A stretch of 64,000 nt of DNA from Buttiauxella sp. A111 (GCF_014189855.1 NZ_BJFN01000010.1:1-64000), one strand, 5' to 3'; numbered from the stretch's first letter, positions 9,630 through 20,988 are shown. Program-made: numbers and translations. The notes: generated by a model from the letters alone, not told the origin.

Positions 9630-11105
9630 ATGGCTAATTATTTCAACACTTTGAACCTGCGCCAGCAGTTGGCGCAACTGGGTAAATGTCGTTTCATGGG
9701 GCGTGATGAATTCGCCGATGAAGCAAGCTACCTCAAAGGCAAAAAAGTCGTCATCGTCGGTTGTGGCGCACAGGGCCTGAACCAGGGTCTGAATATGCGT
9801 GACTCCGGTCTGGACGTGGCTTATGCGCTGCGTGCAGAAGCTATCGCTGAGAAACGTGCATCCTGGCGTAAAGCGACCGAAAACGGTTTTAAAGTTGGGA
9901 CTTACGAAGAGCTGATCCCGCAGGCGGATCTGGTCGTTAACCTGACACCAGACAAACAGCACTCAGCGGTAGTTAAAGCTGTTCAGCCAATGATGAAAGA
10001 TGGCGCAGCACTGGGTTACTCCCACGGTTTCAACGTGGTTGAAGTTGGCGAGCAAATTCGTAAAGACATCACCGTGGTGATGGTTGCTCCAAAATGCCCA
10101 GGTACTGAAGTTCGTGAAGAATACAAACGTGGTTTCGGCGTACCGACGCTGATTGCGGTTCACCCGGAAAACGATCCGAAGGGTGAAGGTATGGCGATCG
10201 CCAAAGCCTGGGCTGCGGCTACTGGTGGCCACCGCGCAGGTGTTCTGGAATCTTCCTTCGTGGCTGAAGTGAAATCAGACCTGATGGGCGAGCAAACTAT
10301 TCTGTGCGGTATGCTGCAAGCCGGTTCCCTGCTGTGCTTCGATAAGCTGGTGGAAGAAGGTACCGATCCAGCATACGCTGAGAAACTGATTCAGTTCGGT
10401 TGGGAAACCATCACTGAAGCGCTGAAACAAGGTGGTATTACGCTGATGATGGACCGTTTGTCCAACCCGGCAAAACTCCGTGCTTATGCGCTTTCTGAAC
10501 AATTGAAAACCATCATGGCTCCACTGTTCCAGAAACACATGGATGACATCATCTCTGGTGAATTCTCTTCCGGCATGATGGCTGACTGGGCAAATGACGA
10601 TAAAAACTTGCTGACCTGGCGCGAAGAGACCGGCAAAACGGCATTCGAAACCGCTGCGCAGTTTGACGGTAAAATCTCTGAGCAGGAATACTTTGATAAA
10701 GGCGTTCTGATGATCGCCATGGTGAAAGCGGGCGTTGAGCTGGCATTCGAAACCATGGTGGATGCGGGTATTATCGAAGAGTCTGCTTACTACGAATCTC
10801 TGCACGAGCTGCCATTGATTGCGAACACCATTGCTCGTAAGCGTCTGTACGAAATGAACGTGGTTATCTCCGATACCGCAGAATACGGCAACTACCTGTT
10901 CTCTTACGCAGCGGTTCCATTGCTGAAAGAGTTTATGACCACGCTGCAAGCGGGCGATTTGGGCAAAGAAATTCCAGCGGGTGCGGTTGATAACGCACAA
11001 TTACGTGAAGTTAACGAAGCGATTCGCAATCATGAAATCGAAACCGTTGGTAAGAAGCTGCGTGGGTATATGAAGGATATGAAACGTATTGCAGTAGCAG
11101 GCTAA
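9630..11105 (+). CDS. ilvC: Ketol-acid reductoisomerase, class II
   Basis: This 491-residue NADPH-dependent enzyme isomerises and reduces acetolactate or acetohydroxybutyrate to the dihydroxy acids used by IlvD. The N-terminal Rossmann domain has [14 protein letters not shown] (near residue 33). The long form with a duplicated C-terminal helical domain is the class II enterobacterial type. It is monocistronic, transcribed from the region shared with ilvY, and followed by a palindromic repeat and an intrinsic terminator. Confidence 0.97.
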   Translation: MANYFNTLNLRQQLAQLGKCRFMGRDEFADEASYLKGKKVVIVGCGAQGLNQGLNMRDSGLDVAYALRAEAIAEKRASWRKATENGFKVGTYEELIPQADLVVNLTPDKQHSAVVKAVQPMMKDGAALGYSHGFNVVEVGEQIRKDITVVMVAPKCPGTEVREEYKRGFGVPTLIAVHPENDPKGEGMAIAKAWAAATGGHRAGVLESSFVAEVKSDLMGEQTILCGMLQAGSLLCFDKLVEEGTDPAYAEKLIQFGWETITEALKQGGITLMMDRLSNPAKLRAYALSEQLKTIMAPLFQKHMDDIISGEFSSGMMADWANDDKNLLTWREETGKTAFETAAQFDGKISEQEYFDKGVLMIAMVKAGVELAFETMVDAGIIEESAYYESLHELPLIANTIARKRLYEMNVVISDTAEYGNYLFSYAAVPLLKEFMTTLQAGDLGKEIPAGAVDNAQLREVNEAIRNHEIETVGKKLRGYMKDMKRIAVAG

Positions 11106-11107
11106 TT

Positions 11108-11225
11108 CCTCGTCGCCTTTCGACTTGCAGATGCGTTGGCTGCATTCGCACAGTCCAGTCACATAGTTATCTATGCTCCTGGGCTGTACTCATTTGCCGC
11201 CTTCCTGCAAACCGAAATCCTTAGA
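11108..11225. repeat. Imperfect palindromic intergenic repeat after ilvC
   Basis: About 118 bases form an imperfect inverted repeat. Outer arms TTTCGACTTGCAG and CTGCAAACCGAAA are complementary with mismatches, and inner arms pair around ATAGTTATCTAT. The GCCGCCTTCCTG segment recurs at 33503-33514 in another intergenic region. I recall similar elements as common intergenic repeats in Enterobacter/Klebsiella-type genomes, but the family name is not certain. There is no coding sequence. Confidence 0.6.
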
Positions 11226-11243
11226 GGAACTCTTTCGCACGTA

Positions 11244-11276
11244 AGCCCGGTAAGCATTAGCGCTGCCGGGCTTTTT
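11244..11276 (+). terminator. ilvC terminator
   Basis: AGCCCGG and CCGGGCT arms with a 16-base interior are followed by TTTTT just before the convergent ppiC stop. This is a plausible factor-independent terminator for ilvC. Confidence 0.75.
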
Positions 11277-11280
11277 GCTC

Positions 11281-11562
11281 TTAGTTCCGGTACAACACTT
11301 TGATGATGTGGTAGCCAAACTGCGTGTGCAGCGGGCCTGTTGGCTCGAGCAGCGGGCAGGAGAACACCACTTTATCGAACGCCGGAACCATCTGGCCCTG
11401 ACGGAATTCACCTAAGTGACCGCCTTTTTTGCCTGACGGGCAGGTGGAATGCTTTTTAGCCAGTTTCTCAAAGTCGCCGCCATTCTGAAGCTGCGCCAAA
11501 ATTTCCTGAGCCAGTTTTTCTTCCTTAACAAGGATATGCAATGCTGCCGCGGTTTTTGCCAT
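11281..11562 (-). CDS. ppiC: Peptidyl-prolyl cis-trans isomerase C (parvulin)
   Basis: This 93-residue single-domain parvulin catalyses prolyl isomerisation in the cytoplasm. The start [11 protein letters not shown] at 11562 matches E. coli PpiC exactly in position and length; the open frame extends 24 codons further upstream without family resemblance. The parvulin signature [16 protein letters not shown] and the C-terminal [11 protein letters not shown] are present. It diverges from rep with 83 bases between starts. Confidence 0.95.
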   Translation of the reverse strand: MAKTAAALHILVKEEKLAQEILAQLQNGGDFEKLAKKHSTCPSGKKGGHLGEFRQGQMVPAFDKVVFSCPLLEPTGPLHTQFGYHIIKVLYRN

Positions 11563-11645
11563 GATAGTACCTTGAGTCATGTTGATTACGCTCGTTATAC
11601 TACCATGCTCTTTTTCTCCCCTCCTGACTTTCATTGAGTGACCTT

Positions 11646-13667
11646 ATGCGTTTAAACCCTGGCCAACAACAAGCCGTCGAATTTGTCACTGGGCCTTGCC
11701 TGGTTCTGGCTGGCGCAGGCTCAGGCAAAACGCGTGTCATCACCAATAAAATGGCGTATTTGATCCGCGAATGCGGGTATCAGGCTCGTCATATCGCCGC
11801 CGTTACGTTTACCAATAAAGCGGCGCGTGAGATGAAAGAGCGTGTCGCACAAACGCTGGGGCGCAAAGAAGCGCGCGGCTTACTGATCTCAACTTTCCAT
11901 ACCTTGGGGCTTGAAATCATTAAGCGTGAATACGCGGCGCTTGGGATGAAATCTAATTTCTCATTGTTTGATGACACCGACCAGACAGCCTTGCTGAAAG
12001 AGCTGACCGAAGGTTTGCTCGAAGAAGATAAGACTTTATTGCAGCAACTGATCTCAACGATCTCAAACTGGAAAAATGATCTGATGTCGCCTTCTCAGGC
12101 CGCAGCGCAGGCGAAAGGAGAGCGTGACCGAATCTTCGCCCATTGCTATGGCCTGTACGATGCACACCTGAAATCCTGCAACGTGCTGGATTTTGACGAT
12201 CTGATTTTGCTGCCGACGCTGCTTTTGCAACGTAACGAAGAAGTGCGTGAACGCTGGCAAAACCGCATCCGCTATTTGCTGGTGGATGAATATCAGGATA
12301 CCAACACCAGTCAGTATGAATTAGTGAAGCTGCTGGTGGGTGCGCGCGCGCGGTTCACCGTGGTAGGGGATGATGATCAGTCGATCTATTCCTGGCGTGG
12401 CGCGAGGCCACAAAACCTCGTCCTGCTAAGTCAGGATTTTCCGGCACTTCAGGTCATTAAACTTGAACAGAACTACCGTTCATCCGGGCGTATTCTGAAG
12501 GCGGCGAATATTCTGATCGCCAATAATCCCCATGTTTTTGAAAAGCGGCTTTTTTCGGAGCTGGGTTACGGCACTGAATTGAAAGTGGTGACGGCAAATA
12601 GCGAAGATCATGAGGCTGAGCGGGTGACTGGCGAGCTGATAGCTCATCATTTTATCAATAAAACCAGCTACAAAGATTACGCTATTCTCTATCGCGGGAA
12701 TTTCCAGTCGCGCGTGTTTGAGAAGATGCTGATGCAGAACCGCATTCCTTATCGCATTTCAGGCGGAACATCATTTTTCTCCCGACCGGAAATCAAAGAC
12801 CTCCTGGCTTATTTGCGTGTACTGACCAACCCAGATGATGACAGCGCATTCATGCGTATCGTGAATACACCGAAACGTGAAATCGGACCGGCTACGCTGC
12901 AAAAACTGGGTGCATGGGCGATGCAGCGCAATAAAGGTTTGTTTGGCGCCAGCTTCGACATGGGTTTGAGTCAGACGCTTAGCGGGCGTGGCCTGGAGTC
13001 GTTACAGCGTTTTACCCATTGGTTGCGCGATGTGGCAACTCTTGCTGAACGTGAGCCGATTGCGGCTGTACGCGATTTAATTCATGGCATTGATTATGAA
13101 AGCTGGCTCTACGAAACATCGCCTAGCCAGAAAGCGGCAGAAATGCGTATGAAAAACGTCAACCAACTGTTTAGTTGGATGACCGAAATGCTTGAAGGAT
13201 CGGAAATAGACGAGCCGATGACGCTAACTCAAGTCGTCACCCGTTTTACCCTGCGCGATATGATGGAACGCGGAGAAAACGATGAAGAAGCCGATCAGGT
13301 TCAGTTGATGACTCTTCATGCCTCGAAAGGGCTGGAGTTCCCCTATGTATTTTTAGTGGGGATGGAAGAAGGACTGCTGCCGCATCAAAGCAGTATTGAT
13401 GAAGATAATATCGAAGAAGAGCGTCGCCTAGCGTATGTGGGTATTACTCGCGCGCAGAAAGAATTGACCTTTACGCTGTGTAAAGAACGCCGTCAGTATG
13501 GCGAACTGGTGCGACCGGAGCCGAGTCGCTTCTTACTGGAATTACCACAAGATGATTTGCAGTGGGAGACCGAACGCAAAGTGGTATCGGCTGAAGAGCG
13601 GATGCATAAAGGCCAGAATAATGTTGCCAACATCCGTGAAATGCTGGCAAAAGCACGTAAAAACTGA
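11646..13667 (+). CDS. rep: ATP-dependent DNA helicase Rep
   Basis: This 673-residue superfamily 1A helicase is a 3'-5' translocase that works at replication forks with DnaB and clears proteins from DNA. The start [11 protein letters not shown] follows the E. coli annotation; an upstream ATG at 11634 would add four residues. Walker [11 protein letters not shown] is near residue 25, motif [10 protein letters not shown] near 215, and motifs [10 protein letters not shown] and [10 protein letters not shown] follow. It is convergent with gppA, with one base between the stops. Confidence 0.97.
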   Translation: MRLNPGQQQAVEFVTGPCLVLAGAGSGKTRVITNKMAYLIRECGYQARHIAAVTFTNKAAREMKERVAQTLGRKEARGLLISTFHTLGLEIIKREYAALGMKSNFSLFDDTDQTALLKELTEGLLEEDKTLLQQLISTISNWKNDLMSPSQAAAQAKGERDRIFAHCYGLYDAHLKSCNVLDFDDLILLPTLLLQRNEEVRERWQNRIRYLLVDEYQDTNTSQYELVKLLVGARARFTVVGDDDQSIYSWRGARPQNLVLLSQDFPALQVIKLEQNYRSSGRILKAANILIANNPHVFEKRLFSELGYGTELKVVTANSEDHEAERVTGELIAHHFINKTSYKDYAILYRGNFQSRVFEKMLMQNRIPYRISGGTSFFSRPEIKDLLAYLRVLTNPDDDSAFMRIVNTPKREIGPATLQKLGAWAMQRNKGLFGASFDMGLSQTLSGRGLESLQRFTHWLRDVATLAEREPIAAVRDLIHGIDYESWLYETSPSQKAAEMRMKNVNQLFSWMTEMLEGSEIDEPMTLTQVVTRFTLRDMMERGENDEEADQVQLMTLHASKGLEFPYVFLVGMEEGLLPHQSSIDEDNIEEERRLAYVGITRAQKELTFTLCKERRQYGELVRPEPSRFLLELPQDDLQWETERKVVSAEERMHKGQNNVANIREMLAKARKN

Positions 13668-13668
13668 G

Positions 13669-15153
13669 TTACTTGATGGTCAGAGGCCAGTGAACATAGC
13701 TTTGCCACAGGCTTTCTTGTGCCAGTAATTCAGCCCCCAATGGATGACATTCAAGCCACTTTTCTGGCAGCTCCAGAAGTAAGGTTTCACTTTCCACTTT
13801 CAGCGTGATTTCCGGCAGGATGTCATCCCGGCGGCGGCTGGCGAAAATAATCGCCAGACGTAGCAGACGGCAAAGATGTTCTGCAATGCGCGGCGGCACA
13901 GCATTTTGCTGGTGGAGTGAAGAGAGATCGACGGGGTTTGTCTGGTTTAACATCAGTGTCGAAAGCAGCTTTTTCTGTGCAGGTGTATAACCCGGAAGAT
14001 CGAGATTCTTCACCAGATAGGCGGCATGTTGTGGTGCTTGTTTAAAATCGACACTCAGACCAATTTCATGAAGCAAAGCGGCGCTGTTTAGCATTTCGAT
14101 GCTGAGCGGTGTAAGGCTCCATGCGTCCTTGACCTGGTTGGCGAGAGCCTGAGCTAACTGTTGGACGCGCTCTGCCTGGCCAGTATCGACCATAAAACGG
14201 CGTTGGATATTACGCACCGTGCGACTTCTGATTTCCTGATTAACAGACAGATGAAGCATTCCGTAGACCAGACCTTCACGCAACGCGCCACCTGCAAGCG
14301 TCATGCAATCAATCGATAACTCTTCGAATATCGCAATTAAAATGGCAAGACCGCTTGGGAACACCAGTGCTCTTTCGAGCGTCAGACCTTCAATTTCCAG
14401 CTCTTCAAGCCGCCCACATTGAATCGCTCTTTGCTTCAGCTGTTGAAGTTTTACAAGCGTGATGCGTTCGTCCATTCCCTGCGCCATCATGATTTCTTGC
14501 AATGCTTGCACGGTGCCAGAAGCCCCGACGCATACCTTCCAACCATGATGTTTTAACCGATCACAAATGGGCCTGAGCACTTCTTTTGCAGCCGCTTCTG
14601 CGGCATCAAAGTTTTCTTTTGCCAGATTTCGGTCGCTGAAGAAGCGCTCGAGCCAGGTCACACAACCCATGGATAAGCTAAACAGCGCTGTAGTTTGCGC
14701 ACCGCTGCCAGTCACGAGTTCAGTACTGGCACCGCCGATATCAACGACTAAGCGCTGATCTGCACCACCCGTAGTGTGAGCAACCCCCTGATAAATCAGG
14801 CGAGCTTCTTCTTCACCATGGATAATTTGTACCGGGCAACCGAGAATTTTTTCAGCCTGCTCGATGAATTCATTGGCATTGATAGCAAGGCGCAGTGTCG
14901 CGGTGGCGACAACACGAATTTGTGTCTGAGGGATATCTTGTAGACGTTCAGCAAATAAGCGCAGGCATTGCCACCCGCGCTCCATCGCTTCGCGTGAAAG
15001 CGTATTATCGCTGCTTAAACCAGCAGCAAGACGTACTTTCCGTTTAATGCGGGCAAGGGTTTGTATACTCCCTGCCACCTCACGTACAACCAACATATGA
15101 AAGCTATTTGAGCCTAAATCAATTGCTGCATACAGCGAGGTGGAGCTGAGCAT
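13669..15153 (-). CDS. gppA: Guanosine-5'-triphosphate,3'-diphosphate pyrophosphatase
   Basis: This 494-residue Ppx/GppA-family protein converts pppGpp to ppGpp in the stringent response. The actin-like ATPase fold is marked by [14 protein letters not shown] at the N-terminus and [14 protein letters not shown] near 140. A C-terminal HD-like helical domain follows. Length equals E. coli GppA. It lies six bases after rhlB on the same strand, so the two are probably co-transcribed. Confidence 0.96.
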   Translation of the reverse strand: MLSSTSLYAAIDLGSNSFHMLVVREVAGSIQTLARIKRKVRLAAGLSSDNTLSREAMERGWQCLRLFAERLQDIPQTQIRVVATATLRLAINANEFIEQAEKILGCPVQIIHGEEEARLIYQGVAHTTGGADQRLVVDIGGASTELVTGSGAQTTALFSLSMGCVTWLERFFSDRNLAKENFDAAEAAAKEVLRPICDRLKHHGWKVCVGASGTVQALQEIMMAQGMDERITLVKLQQLKQRAIQCGRLEELEIEGLTLERALVFPSGLAILIAIFEELSIDCMTLAGGALREGLVYGMLHLSVNQEIRSRTVRNIQRRFMVDTGQAERVQQLAQALANQVKDAWSLTPLSIEMLNSAALLHEIGLSVDFKQAPQHAAYLVKNLDLPGYTPAQKKLLSTLMLNQTNPVDLSSLHQQNAVPPRIAEHLCRLLRLAIIFASRRRDDILPEITLKVESETLLLELPEKWLECHPLGAELLAQESLWQSYVHWPLTIK

Positions 15154-15159
15154 AAATTT

Positions 15160-16431
15160 TTAACCTGTGCGACGACGATTACCACGGGAGGCGCCACCAT
15201 TACGGCGAGGACCGTTACCCGGACGGGAACGTGTCAGACGCTTCGGTGGAGGAAGTTCGCTTAACAGTGCTTCAGTTTTGTACTTACTGACTGGGATTGA
15301 GTGACCGATATAGGTTTCAATAGCAGACAGGTTTAACGCATAGTCTTCACACGCAAGGCTGATGGAATGGCCACTTTCACCTGCACGACCGGTACGGCCA
15401 ATACGGTGAACGTAGTCTTCGCAGTCATCCGGTAAATCGTAGTTGAAAACGTGAGTCACTAACGGGATATGTAAACCGCGAGCGGCAACATCGGTTGCAA
15501 CCAGAATATCGAGATCGCCACGGGTGAATTCATCAAGGATGCGCAGACGTTTTTTCTGAGCAACATCACCTGTTAACAGCCCAACACGATGTCCATCTGC
15601 AGCAAGGTGACCCCAGATATCTTCACAACGGTGTTTGGTGTTGGCAAAGATGATTGCGCGATCTGGCCACTCTTCTTCGATAAGCGTCTGTAGCAGGCGC
15701 ATTTTTTCTTCGTTAGAAGGGTAGAACAGCTCTTCTTTGATGCGATGACCGGTTTTTTGTTCCGGCTCAACTTCCACGTATTCCGCGTTGTTCATCTGCT
15801 CGAACGCCAGTTCACGCACACGGTAAGATAATGTGGCGGAGAACAGCATATTCAGGCGTTGGGTGACAGGTGGCATGCGACGGAACAACCAGCGGATATC
15901 TTTAATAAAGCCCAGATCGTACATCCGGTCGGCTTCATCCAATACCACAACCTGAATTGCACCTAAGTTAATGTGGTTTTGTTTAGCGTAATCAATCAAA
16001 CGGCCCGTTGTGCCGATAAGAATATCAACACCGCTTTCCAGTACTTTAAGCTGTTTGTCGTAGCCATCGCCACCGTATGCCAGCCCGAGTTTCAGACCGG
16101 TCGATTGTGCAAGTGGCTCTGCATCAGAGTGAATTTGTACTGCCAGTTCACGAGTCGGCGCCATGATTAAGGCACGCGGCTGGTTCACCTGGCGATTCTC
16201 TGGAACCGGGTGAGAGAGTAAATAATGGAACGTTGACGTTAAAAACGCCATCGTTTTGCCAGTACCGGTTTGCGCCTGCCCTGCAACGTCACGATTCGCT
16301 AGTGTCAGCGGTAGTGCCAGTGCCTGAATTGGGGTGCAGTTATGAAAGCCTTTATTTTCAAGGGCTTCAATCACCTTAGGGTGTAGGGCGAAGTCGGAAA
16401 ACTTCTGTTCGGTCAAATGTGTTTTGCTCAT
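15160..16431 (-). CDS. rhlB: ATP-dependent RNA helicase RhlB
   Basis: This 423-residue DEAD-box helicase unwinds structured RNA for the RNase E degradosome. Motifs in order are the Q motif ([10 protein letters not shown], near residue 35), [28 protein letters not shown] and [10 protein letters not shown]. The basic C-terminal tail rich in Arg and Gly is typical of RhlB. It diverges from trxA, with 131 bases holding the two promoters. Confidence 0.97.
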   Translation of the reverse strand: MSKTHLTEQKFSDFALHPKVIEALENKGFHNCTPIQALALPLTLANRDVAGQAQTGTGKTMAFLTSTFHYLLSHPVPENRQVNQPRALIMAPTRELAVQIHSDAEPLAQSTGLKLGLAYGGDGYDKQLKVLESGVDILIGTTGRLIDYAKQNHINLGAIQVVVLDEADRMYDLGFIKDIRWLFRRMPPVTQRLNMLFSATLSYRVRELAFEQMNNAEYVEVEPEQKTGHRIKEELFYPSNEEKMRLLQTLIEEEWPDRAIIFANTKHRCEDIWGHLAADGHRVGLLTGDVAQKKRLRILDEFTRGDLDILVATDVAARGLHIPLVTHVFNYDLPDDCEDYVHRIGRTGRAGESGHSISLACEDYALNLSAIETYIGHSIPVSKYKTEALLSELPPPKRLTRSRPGNGPRRNGGASRGNRRRTG

Positions 16432-16562
16432 AGTGTGGTAGAATATCAGTTTACTATTGCTTTACGAAAGCACATCCGTTGAAATAAACGGGGTGAAATA
16501 AAGTCACCCTGAGTTGGTTAATGCTACACCAACAAGGTAGACATAATCCTGCGGAGTAGAAC

Positions 16563-16892
16563 ATGAGCGATAAAATTATTCACCTGACTGACGACAGTTT
16601 CGACACGGACGTGCTAAAAGCTGATGGGTTGATTCTGGTTGATTTCTGGGCAGAGTGGTGCGGTCCATGCAAGATGATCGCCCCGATTCTTGATGAAATC
16701 GCTGATGAATATCAGGGCAATCTGACCGTTGCTAAACTGAACATCGATCAGAACCCGGGCACGGCACCGAAATACGGTATCCGTGGTATCCCAACTCTGT
16801 TGCTGTTCAAGAACGGTGAAGTGGCTGCGACCAAAGTAGGTGCGCTGTCTAAAGGCCAGTTAAAAGAGTTCCTCGACGCTAATCTGGCATAA
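16563..16892 (+). CDS. trxA: Thioredoxin 1
   Basis: This 109-residue cytoplasmic thiol-disulfide reductant supplies electrons to ribonucleotide reductase and other partners. The active site WCGPC is at residues 32-36 and the cis-proline in GIPTLLLF near 76. It is a near-copy of E. coli TrxA. The ribosome site GCGGAGTAG precedes ATG. It lies upstream of rho, as in E. coli. Confidence 0.98.
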   Translation: MSDKIIHLTDDSFDTDVLKADGLILVDFWAEWCGPCKMIAPILDEIADEYQGNLTVAKLNIDQNPGTAPKYGIRGIPTLLLFKNGEVAATKVGALSKGQLKEFLDANLA

Positions 16893-17249
16893 TGGAATCT
16901 CAGCCGGTGCGTGCGGGTTCGCAAATTTTTGTGAGCTGCTGGACGCCCGGCGTCAGTCATGCTAAGTTACTTTTACTGCATTTTGAACTTGTCTTGTAGT
17001 TTGAATCTTTGTAATACCCAATGCTTCCAGTTAACTTTCACTAAGACGCTGTTTTACAGTGAACATACGGTCGCAAAATCGATTTCGGGCGTATCACCCA
17101 TTCCGTCGTGTCGTTTCAGTTCTGCGTTTTTCCTATGACCAGACAGCGATAAGACATGTGGTGGTGGCCATTAAACAGGCATGGATGATCCTGCCATACC
17201 ATTCACGATACATGTTCGAGATTTACCCCGAGTTTAAGAACCCACCATT
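16893..17249 (+). promoter_or_regulatory. rho leader region with a possible uORF (rhoL position)
   Basis: These 357 bases between trxA and rho hold the rho promoter and long leader. In E. coli the leader is the site of Rho-dependent autoregulation and carries the small ORF rhoL. An open frame from a GTG at 17059 runs to a TGA at 17251-17253 that overlaps the rho ATG. It begins near the rhoL position (RSQNRF, compare RSEQIS in E. coli), but the codon where I expect the rhoL ATG is ATA. No good ribosome site precedes it, so I do not call a gene. Confidence 0.45.
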
Positions 17250-18509
17250 ATGAATCTTACCGAATTAAAGAATACGCCGGTTTCTGAGCTGATTACTCTC
17301 GGCGAAAATATGGGGCTGGAAAACCAAGCCCGTATGCGCAAGCAGGACATTATTTTCTCCATCCTGAAGCAACATGCGAAGAGTGGCGAAGATATCTTTG
17401 GTGACGGTGTACTGGAGATATTGCAGGACGGATTTGGTTTCCTCCGCTCTGCAGACAGCTCCTACCTCGCCGGTCCCGATGACATCTACGTTTCTCCCAG
17501 CCAAATCCGCCGTTTCAACCTCCGCACAGGGGATACCATCTCCGGTAAGATTCGTCCGCCGAAAGAAGGTGAACGTTACTTTGCACTGCTGAAAGTTAAC
17601 GAAGTTAACTACGACAAACCGGAAAACGCGCGTAGCAAAATCCTGTTCGAAAACTTAACCCCGCTGCATGCTAACTCTCGTTTACGCATGGAACGTGGTA
17701 ACGGTTCTACTGAAGACTTAACCGCTCGCGTACTGGACCTGGCATCCCCAATCGGTCGCGGCCAGCGTGGCCTGATTGTGGCACCGCCGAAAGCCGGTAA
17801 AACCATGCTGTTGCAAAATATCGCGCAAAGCATCGCCTACAACCACCCTGATTGTGTGTTGATGGTTCTGCTGATTGATGAACGTCCTGAAGAAGTGACT
17901 GAGATGCAGCGTCTGGTTAAGGGTGAAGTTGTTGCTTCTACCTTTGATGAGCCAGCCTCTCGCCACGTTCAGGTTGCTGAAATGGTCATCGAGAAAGCGA
18001 AGCGTTTGGTTGAGCATAAGAAAGACGTGATCATTCTGCTCGATTCCATTACCCGTTTGGCTCGTGCCTACAACACCGTAGTACCGGCATCCGGTAAAGT
18101 ATTGACCGGTGGTGTGGACGCCAATGCCCTGCATCGTCCAAAACGCTTCTTCGGTGCAGCGCGTAACGTGGAAGAGGGTGGTAGCTTGACTATCATCGCT
18201 ACGGCTCTGGTTGATACCGGTTCTAAAATGGATGAAGTTATCTATGAAGAATTTAAAGGTACCGGCAACATGGAACTGCATCTGGCGCGTAAAATCGCTG
18301 AGAAGCGCGTGTTCCCTGCTATCGACTATAATCGTTCAGGTACGCGTAAAGAAGAATTGCTGACGACTCAGGAAGAACTGCAGAAAATGTGGATCCTGCG
18401 TAAAATCATCCACCCAATGGGTGAGATTGATGCGATGGAATTCCTCATCAATAAGCTGGCGATGACGAAAACCAACGAAGACTTCTTCGATATGATGAAG
18501 CGCTCGTAA
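17250..18509 (+). CDS. rho: Transcription termination factor Rho
   Basis: This 419-residue hexameric RNA-dependent ATPase ends transcription at rut sites. The N-terminal helix bundle ([15 protein letters not shown]) is followed by the RNA-binding cold-shock-like domain with DGFGFLRS near residue 60. The RecA-like motor has Walker [11 protein letters not shown] near 180 and Walker [17 protein letters not shown] near 260. It is almost identical to E. coli Rho in length and sequence. An intrinsic terminator follows. Confidence 0.98.
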   Translation: MNLTELKNTPVSELITLGENMGLENQARMRKQDIIFSILKQHAKSGEDIFGDGVLEILQDGFGFLRSADSSYLAGPDDIYVSPSQIRRFNLRTGDTISGKIRPPKEGERYFALLKVNEVNYDKPENARSKILFENLTPLHANSRLRMERGNGSTEDLTARVLDLASPIGRGQRGLIVAPPKAGKTMLLQNIAQSIAYNHPDCVLMVLLIDERPEEVTEMQRLVKGEVVASTFDEPASRHVQVAEMVIEKAKRLVEHKKDVIILLDSITRLARAYNTVVPASGKVLTGGVDANALHRPKRFFGAARNVEEGGSLTIIATALVDTGSKMDEVIYEEFKGTGNMELHLARKIAEKRVFPAIDYNRSGTRKEELLTTQEELQKMWILRKIIHPMGEIDAMEFLINKLAMTKTNEDFFDMMKRS

Positions 18510-18526
18510 GCAATAAAAACTCGGGG

Positions 18527-18555
18527 AACGCCACGCTTAGTCGTGGCGTTTTTCT
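18527..18555 (+). terminator. rho terminator
   Basis: AACGCCACG pairs with CGTGGCGTT, followed by a T-rich stretch, 18 bases after the rho stop. Confidence 0.88.
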
Positions 18556-18761
18556 TTAGTGGTATATACGATATAGAATCGACCATCACCGTTAGGCATC
18601 AACCGTGGCAAAGGATGCCATAATTTTATTATCAAAAACGCTGAGATAACGTTGTGTAAATAATAAATCGGTTGTTCAAGGATTCGATGTATATAACCAT
18701 TGGACTGGGTAGACTTTGATTGAGTTCGCCTTGACCTTTTATTTTGCAGAGAGCTTGCACT

Positions 18762-19853
18762 GTGAATTTAATCACCGCTGGAACTGACCTGGTAAGTATT
18801 TTTTTATTCACCACCGTTTTTCTTTTCTTCGCACGCAAAGTGGCGAAAAGAATCGGCTTGGTAGATAAACCAAACTTCCGCAAACGCCACCAGGGACTCA
18901 TTCCTTTGGTGGGCGGCATTTCTGTTTATGCCGGAATCTGCTTTACCTTCCTGATTGCCAATTATTACATTCCCCATGCGTGGCTCTATTTGACCTGTGC
19001 CGGGGTACTGGTGTTAATCGGTGCTCTGGATGACCGCTTTGATATCAGTGTAAAAATTAGAGCCTCAATACAGGCATTAATTGGCATTGTTATGATGGCT
19101 GTCGGGAAATTATACCTGGTCAGCCTTGGGTATATTTTTGGTTCCTGGGAAATGGTACTCGGCCCATTCGGTTATTTTTTAACCTTGTTTGCGGTTTGGG
19201 CAGCAATAAATGCTTTCAACATGGTTGATGGTATAGATGGCCTGCTGGGAGGACTTTCTTGCGTATCCTTTGCGGCAATGGGAATTATCCTTTATTTCGA
19301 TGGGCAATTGAGTCTGGCGATGTGGTGTTTCGCAATGATTGCGGCCATCCTGCCTTATATTCTTTTAAACCTCGGGATACTTGGACGCCGCTATAAAGTG
19401 TTTATGGGTGATGCGGGTAGCACACTCATTGGCTTTACTGTTATCTGGATCTTGCTGGAAACTACGCAGGGTCAAACTCATCCAATCAGCCCAGTCACTG
19501 CCTTGTGGATTATCGCCATTCCTTTAATGGACATGATTGCCATCATGTACCGTCGGTTACGCAAAGGTATGAGTCCATTCTCCCCAGATCGTCAGCACAT
19601 TCACCATTTGATCATGCGTGCTGGGTTTACTTCTCGTCAGGCTTTCGTGCTTATCACAGCAGCAGCAGCGTTGCTTGCCAGCATCGGTGTTGCTGCTGAA
19701 TATATTCATTCTATTCCTGAGTGGGTAATGTTGGCATTATTCTTGCTTGCATTTGTTCTATATGATTATTGCATCAAGCGCGCCTGGAAAGTGGCTCGTT
19801 TTATAAGACGTCATAAGCGTCGGCAACGTAGAAACAGCAGTGGCATTTCTTAA
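18762..19853 (+). CDS. wecA: UDP-GlcNAc:undecaprenyl-phosphate GlcNAc-1-phosphate transferase
   Basis: This 363-residue inner-membrane enzyme begins ECA synthesis, and often O-antigen synthesis, by making lipid I (GlcNAc-PP-undecaprenol). The GTG start at 18762 (reads M-N-L-I-T) matches the E. coli start; the open frame extends six codons upstream. About 11 membrane segments are predicted. Family motifs are GALDDRFD, NMVDGIDGLLGG, FMGDAGSTLIGF and the HIHH histidines. It opens the ECA cluster, 252 bases after rho, a gap with A/T-rich promoter sequence and no other gene visible. Confidence 0.96.
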   Translation: MNLITAGTDLVSIFLFTTVFLFFARKVAKRIGLVDKPNFRKRHQGLIPLVGGISVYAGICFTFLIANYYIPHAWLYLTCAGVLVLIGALDDRFDISVKIRASIQALIGIVMMAVGKLYLVSLGYIFGSWEMVLGPFGYFLTLFAVWAAINAFNMVDGIDGLLGGLSCVSFAAMGIILYFDGQLSLAMWCFAMIAAILPYILLNLGILGRRYKVFMGDAGSTLIGFTVIWILLETTQGQTHPISPVTALWIIAIPLMDMIAIMYRRLRKGMSPFSPDRQHIHHLIMRAGFTSRQAFVLITAAAALLASIGVAAEYIHSIPEWVMLALFLLAFVLYDYCIKRAWKVARFIRRHKRRQRRNSSGIS

Positions 19854-19876
19854 TTCTGAATGTAATTGGGGAAGTG

Positions 19877-20926
19877 ATGAAACAAAACGTGCCAGGAAGT
19901 AACCCGGGAATGGTAGACAACGAGTTGGACATTCGTGGTTTATTCCGGACACTTTGGCAAGGTAAGTTGTGGATTGTGGGTGTGGCAGTGTTGTTTGCAG
20001 CTGTCGCGCTAATCTACACCTTCTTTGCTAAGCAGGAGTGGAGTGCTAACGCGATAACTGACCGCCCTACAGTTAATATGCTGGGTGGTTATTATTCGCA
20101 GCAGCAATTCCTGCGGAATCTTGACCTCAGAGCCAATATGCTGCCGGTTGATCAGCCGTCGGTGATGGATGAAGCTTACAAAGAATTCATCATGCAGCTA
20201 TCTGCCTACGATACCCGCCGTGATTTTTGGCTGCAGACTGACTATTACAAACAACGTCAGGTCGGCAACAGTAAAGTTGATGCTGCGTTGCTAGACGAAA
20301 TGGTTGATAACATTCAGTTTACAGCAGGCGACGTCACCCGTAATACCAGCGATAGCGTCAAGTTAATTGCTGAAACTGCGGCCGACGCTAACAATCTGCT
20401 GCGTCAATATGTCGCTTTTGCCAGCCAGCGTGCAGCAAGCCATCTGAATGAAGAACTGTCGGGAGCCTGGGCTGCTCGCACTGTTCAGATGAAAGCACAA
20501 GTTAAACGCCAGGAAGCCGTTGCGAAGTCAATTTTCGACCGCAAAGTGCACAGTATTGAGCAGGCGCTGAAAATCGCAGAACAGCAGAATATTTCTAAAA
20601 GTGAAACAGAAGTTCCTGCCGACGAGTTACCCGATTCTGAAATGTTCATGTTAGGACGTCCTATGTTGCAAGCACGCCTTGAAAGCCTGCAAGCGGTAGG
20701 TCCAAACTATGATATCGACTACGACCAGAATCGAGCCATGCTGTCGACGCTAAATGTTGGGCCGACGCTCGACGCTCGCTTCCAAACCTACCGCTATTTA
20801 CGTACCCCTGAAGAACCTGTGAAGCGTGATAGTCCACGCCGGGCATTCTTACTGATCATGTGGGGTATGGTTGGGGCCCTGATTGGTGCTGGCGTGGCAT
20901 TAGCTCGCCGTCCAAAATTGTTATAA
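19877..20926 (+). CDS. wzzE: ECA polysaccharide chain-length modulator WzzE
   Basis: This 349-residue inner-membrane Wzz co-polymerase sets the length of ECA chains made by WzyE. There is a membrane segment near residues 32-52, a large periplasmic domain with helical segments, and a second membrane segment at the C-terminus (about 320-342, preceded by SPRRAFLLIMWG). I use ATG 19877 rather than the GTG just upstream. An intrinsic terminator-like hairpin follows before wecB. Confidence 0.95.
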   Translation: MKQNVPGSNPGMVDNELDIRGLFRTLWQGKLWIVGVAVLFAAVALIYTFFAKQEWSANAITDRPTVNMLGGYYSQQQFLRNLDLRANMLPVDQPSVMDEAYKEFIMQLSAYDTRRDFWLQTDYYKQRQVGNSKVDAALLDEMVDNIQFTAGDVTRNTSDSVKLIAETAADANNLLRQYVAFASQRAASHLNEELSGAWAARTVQMKAQVKRQEAVAKSIFDRKVHSIEQALKIAEQQNISKSETEVPADELPDSEMFMLGRPMLQARLESLQAVGPNYDIDYDQNRAMLSTLNVGPTLDARFQTYRYLRTPEEPVKRDSPRRAFLLIMWGMVGALIGAGVALARRPKLL

Positions 20927-20937
20927 CGCCCTTACCC

Positions 20938-20971
20938 GGTGAAAGCTCGATGGACGGCTTTCACCTTTTTT
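20938..20971 (+). terminator. Terminator-like hairpin between wzzE and wecB
   Basis: GGTGAAAG and CTTTCACC form an 8-bp stem with a 12-base loop, followed directly by six Ts. It lies in the 62-base gap inside the ECA gene series. It is likely a partial terminator that lowers expression of wecB and following genes, or marks an internal transcript end. Confidence 0.65.
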
Positions 20972-20988
20972 AATAAAAGAGAATTGCT

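Noticed and set aside
10275-11000. 241-codon minus-strand frame opposite ilvC
   Set aside because: Antisense shadow of a highly expressed, conserved gene; composition follows ilvC codons.
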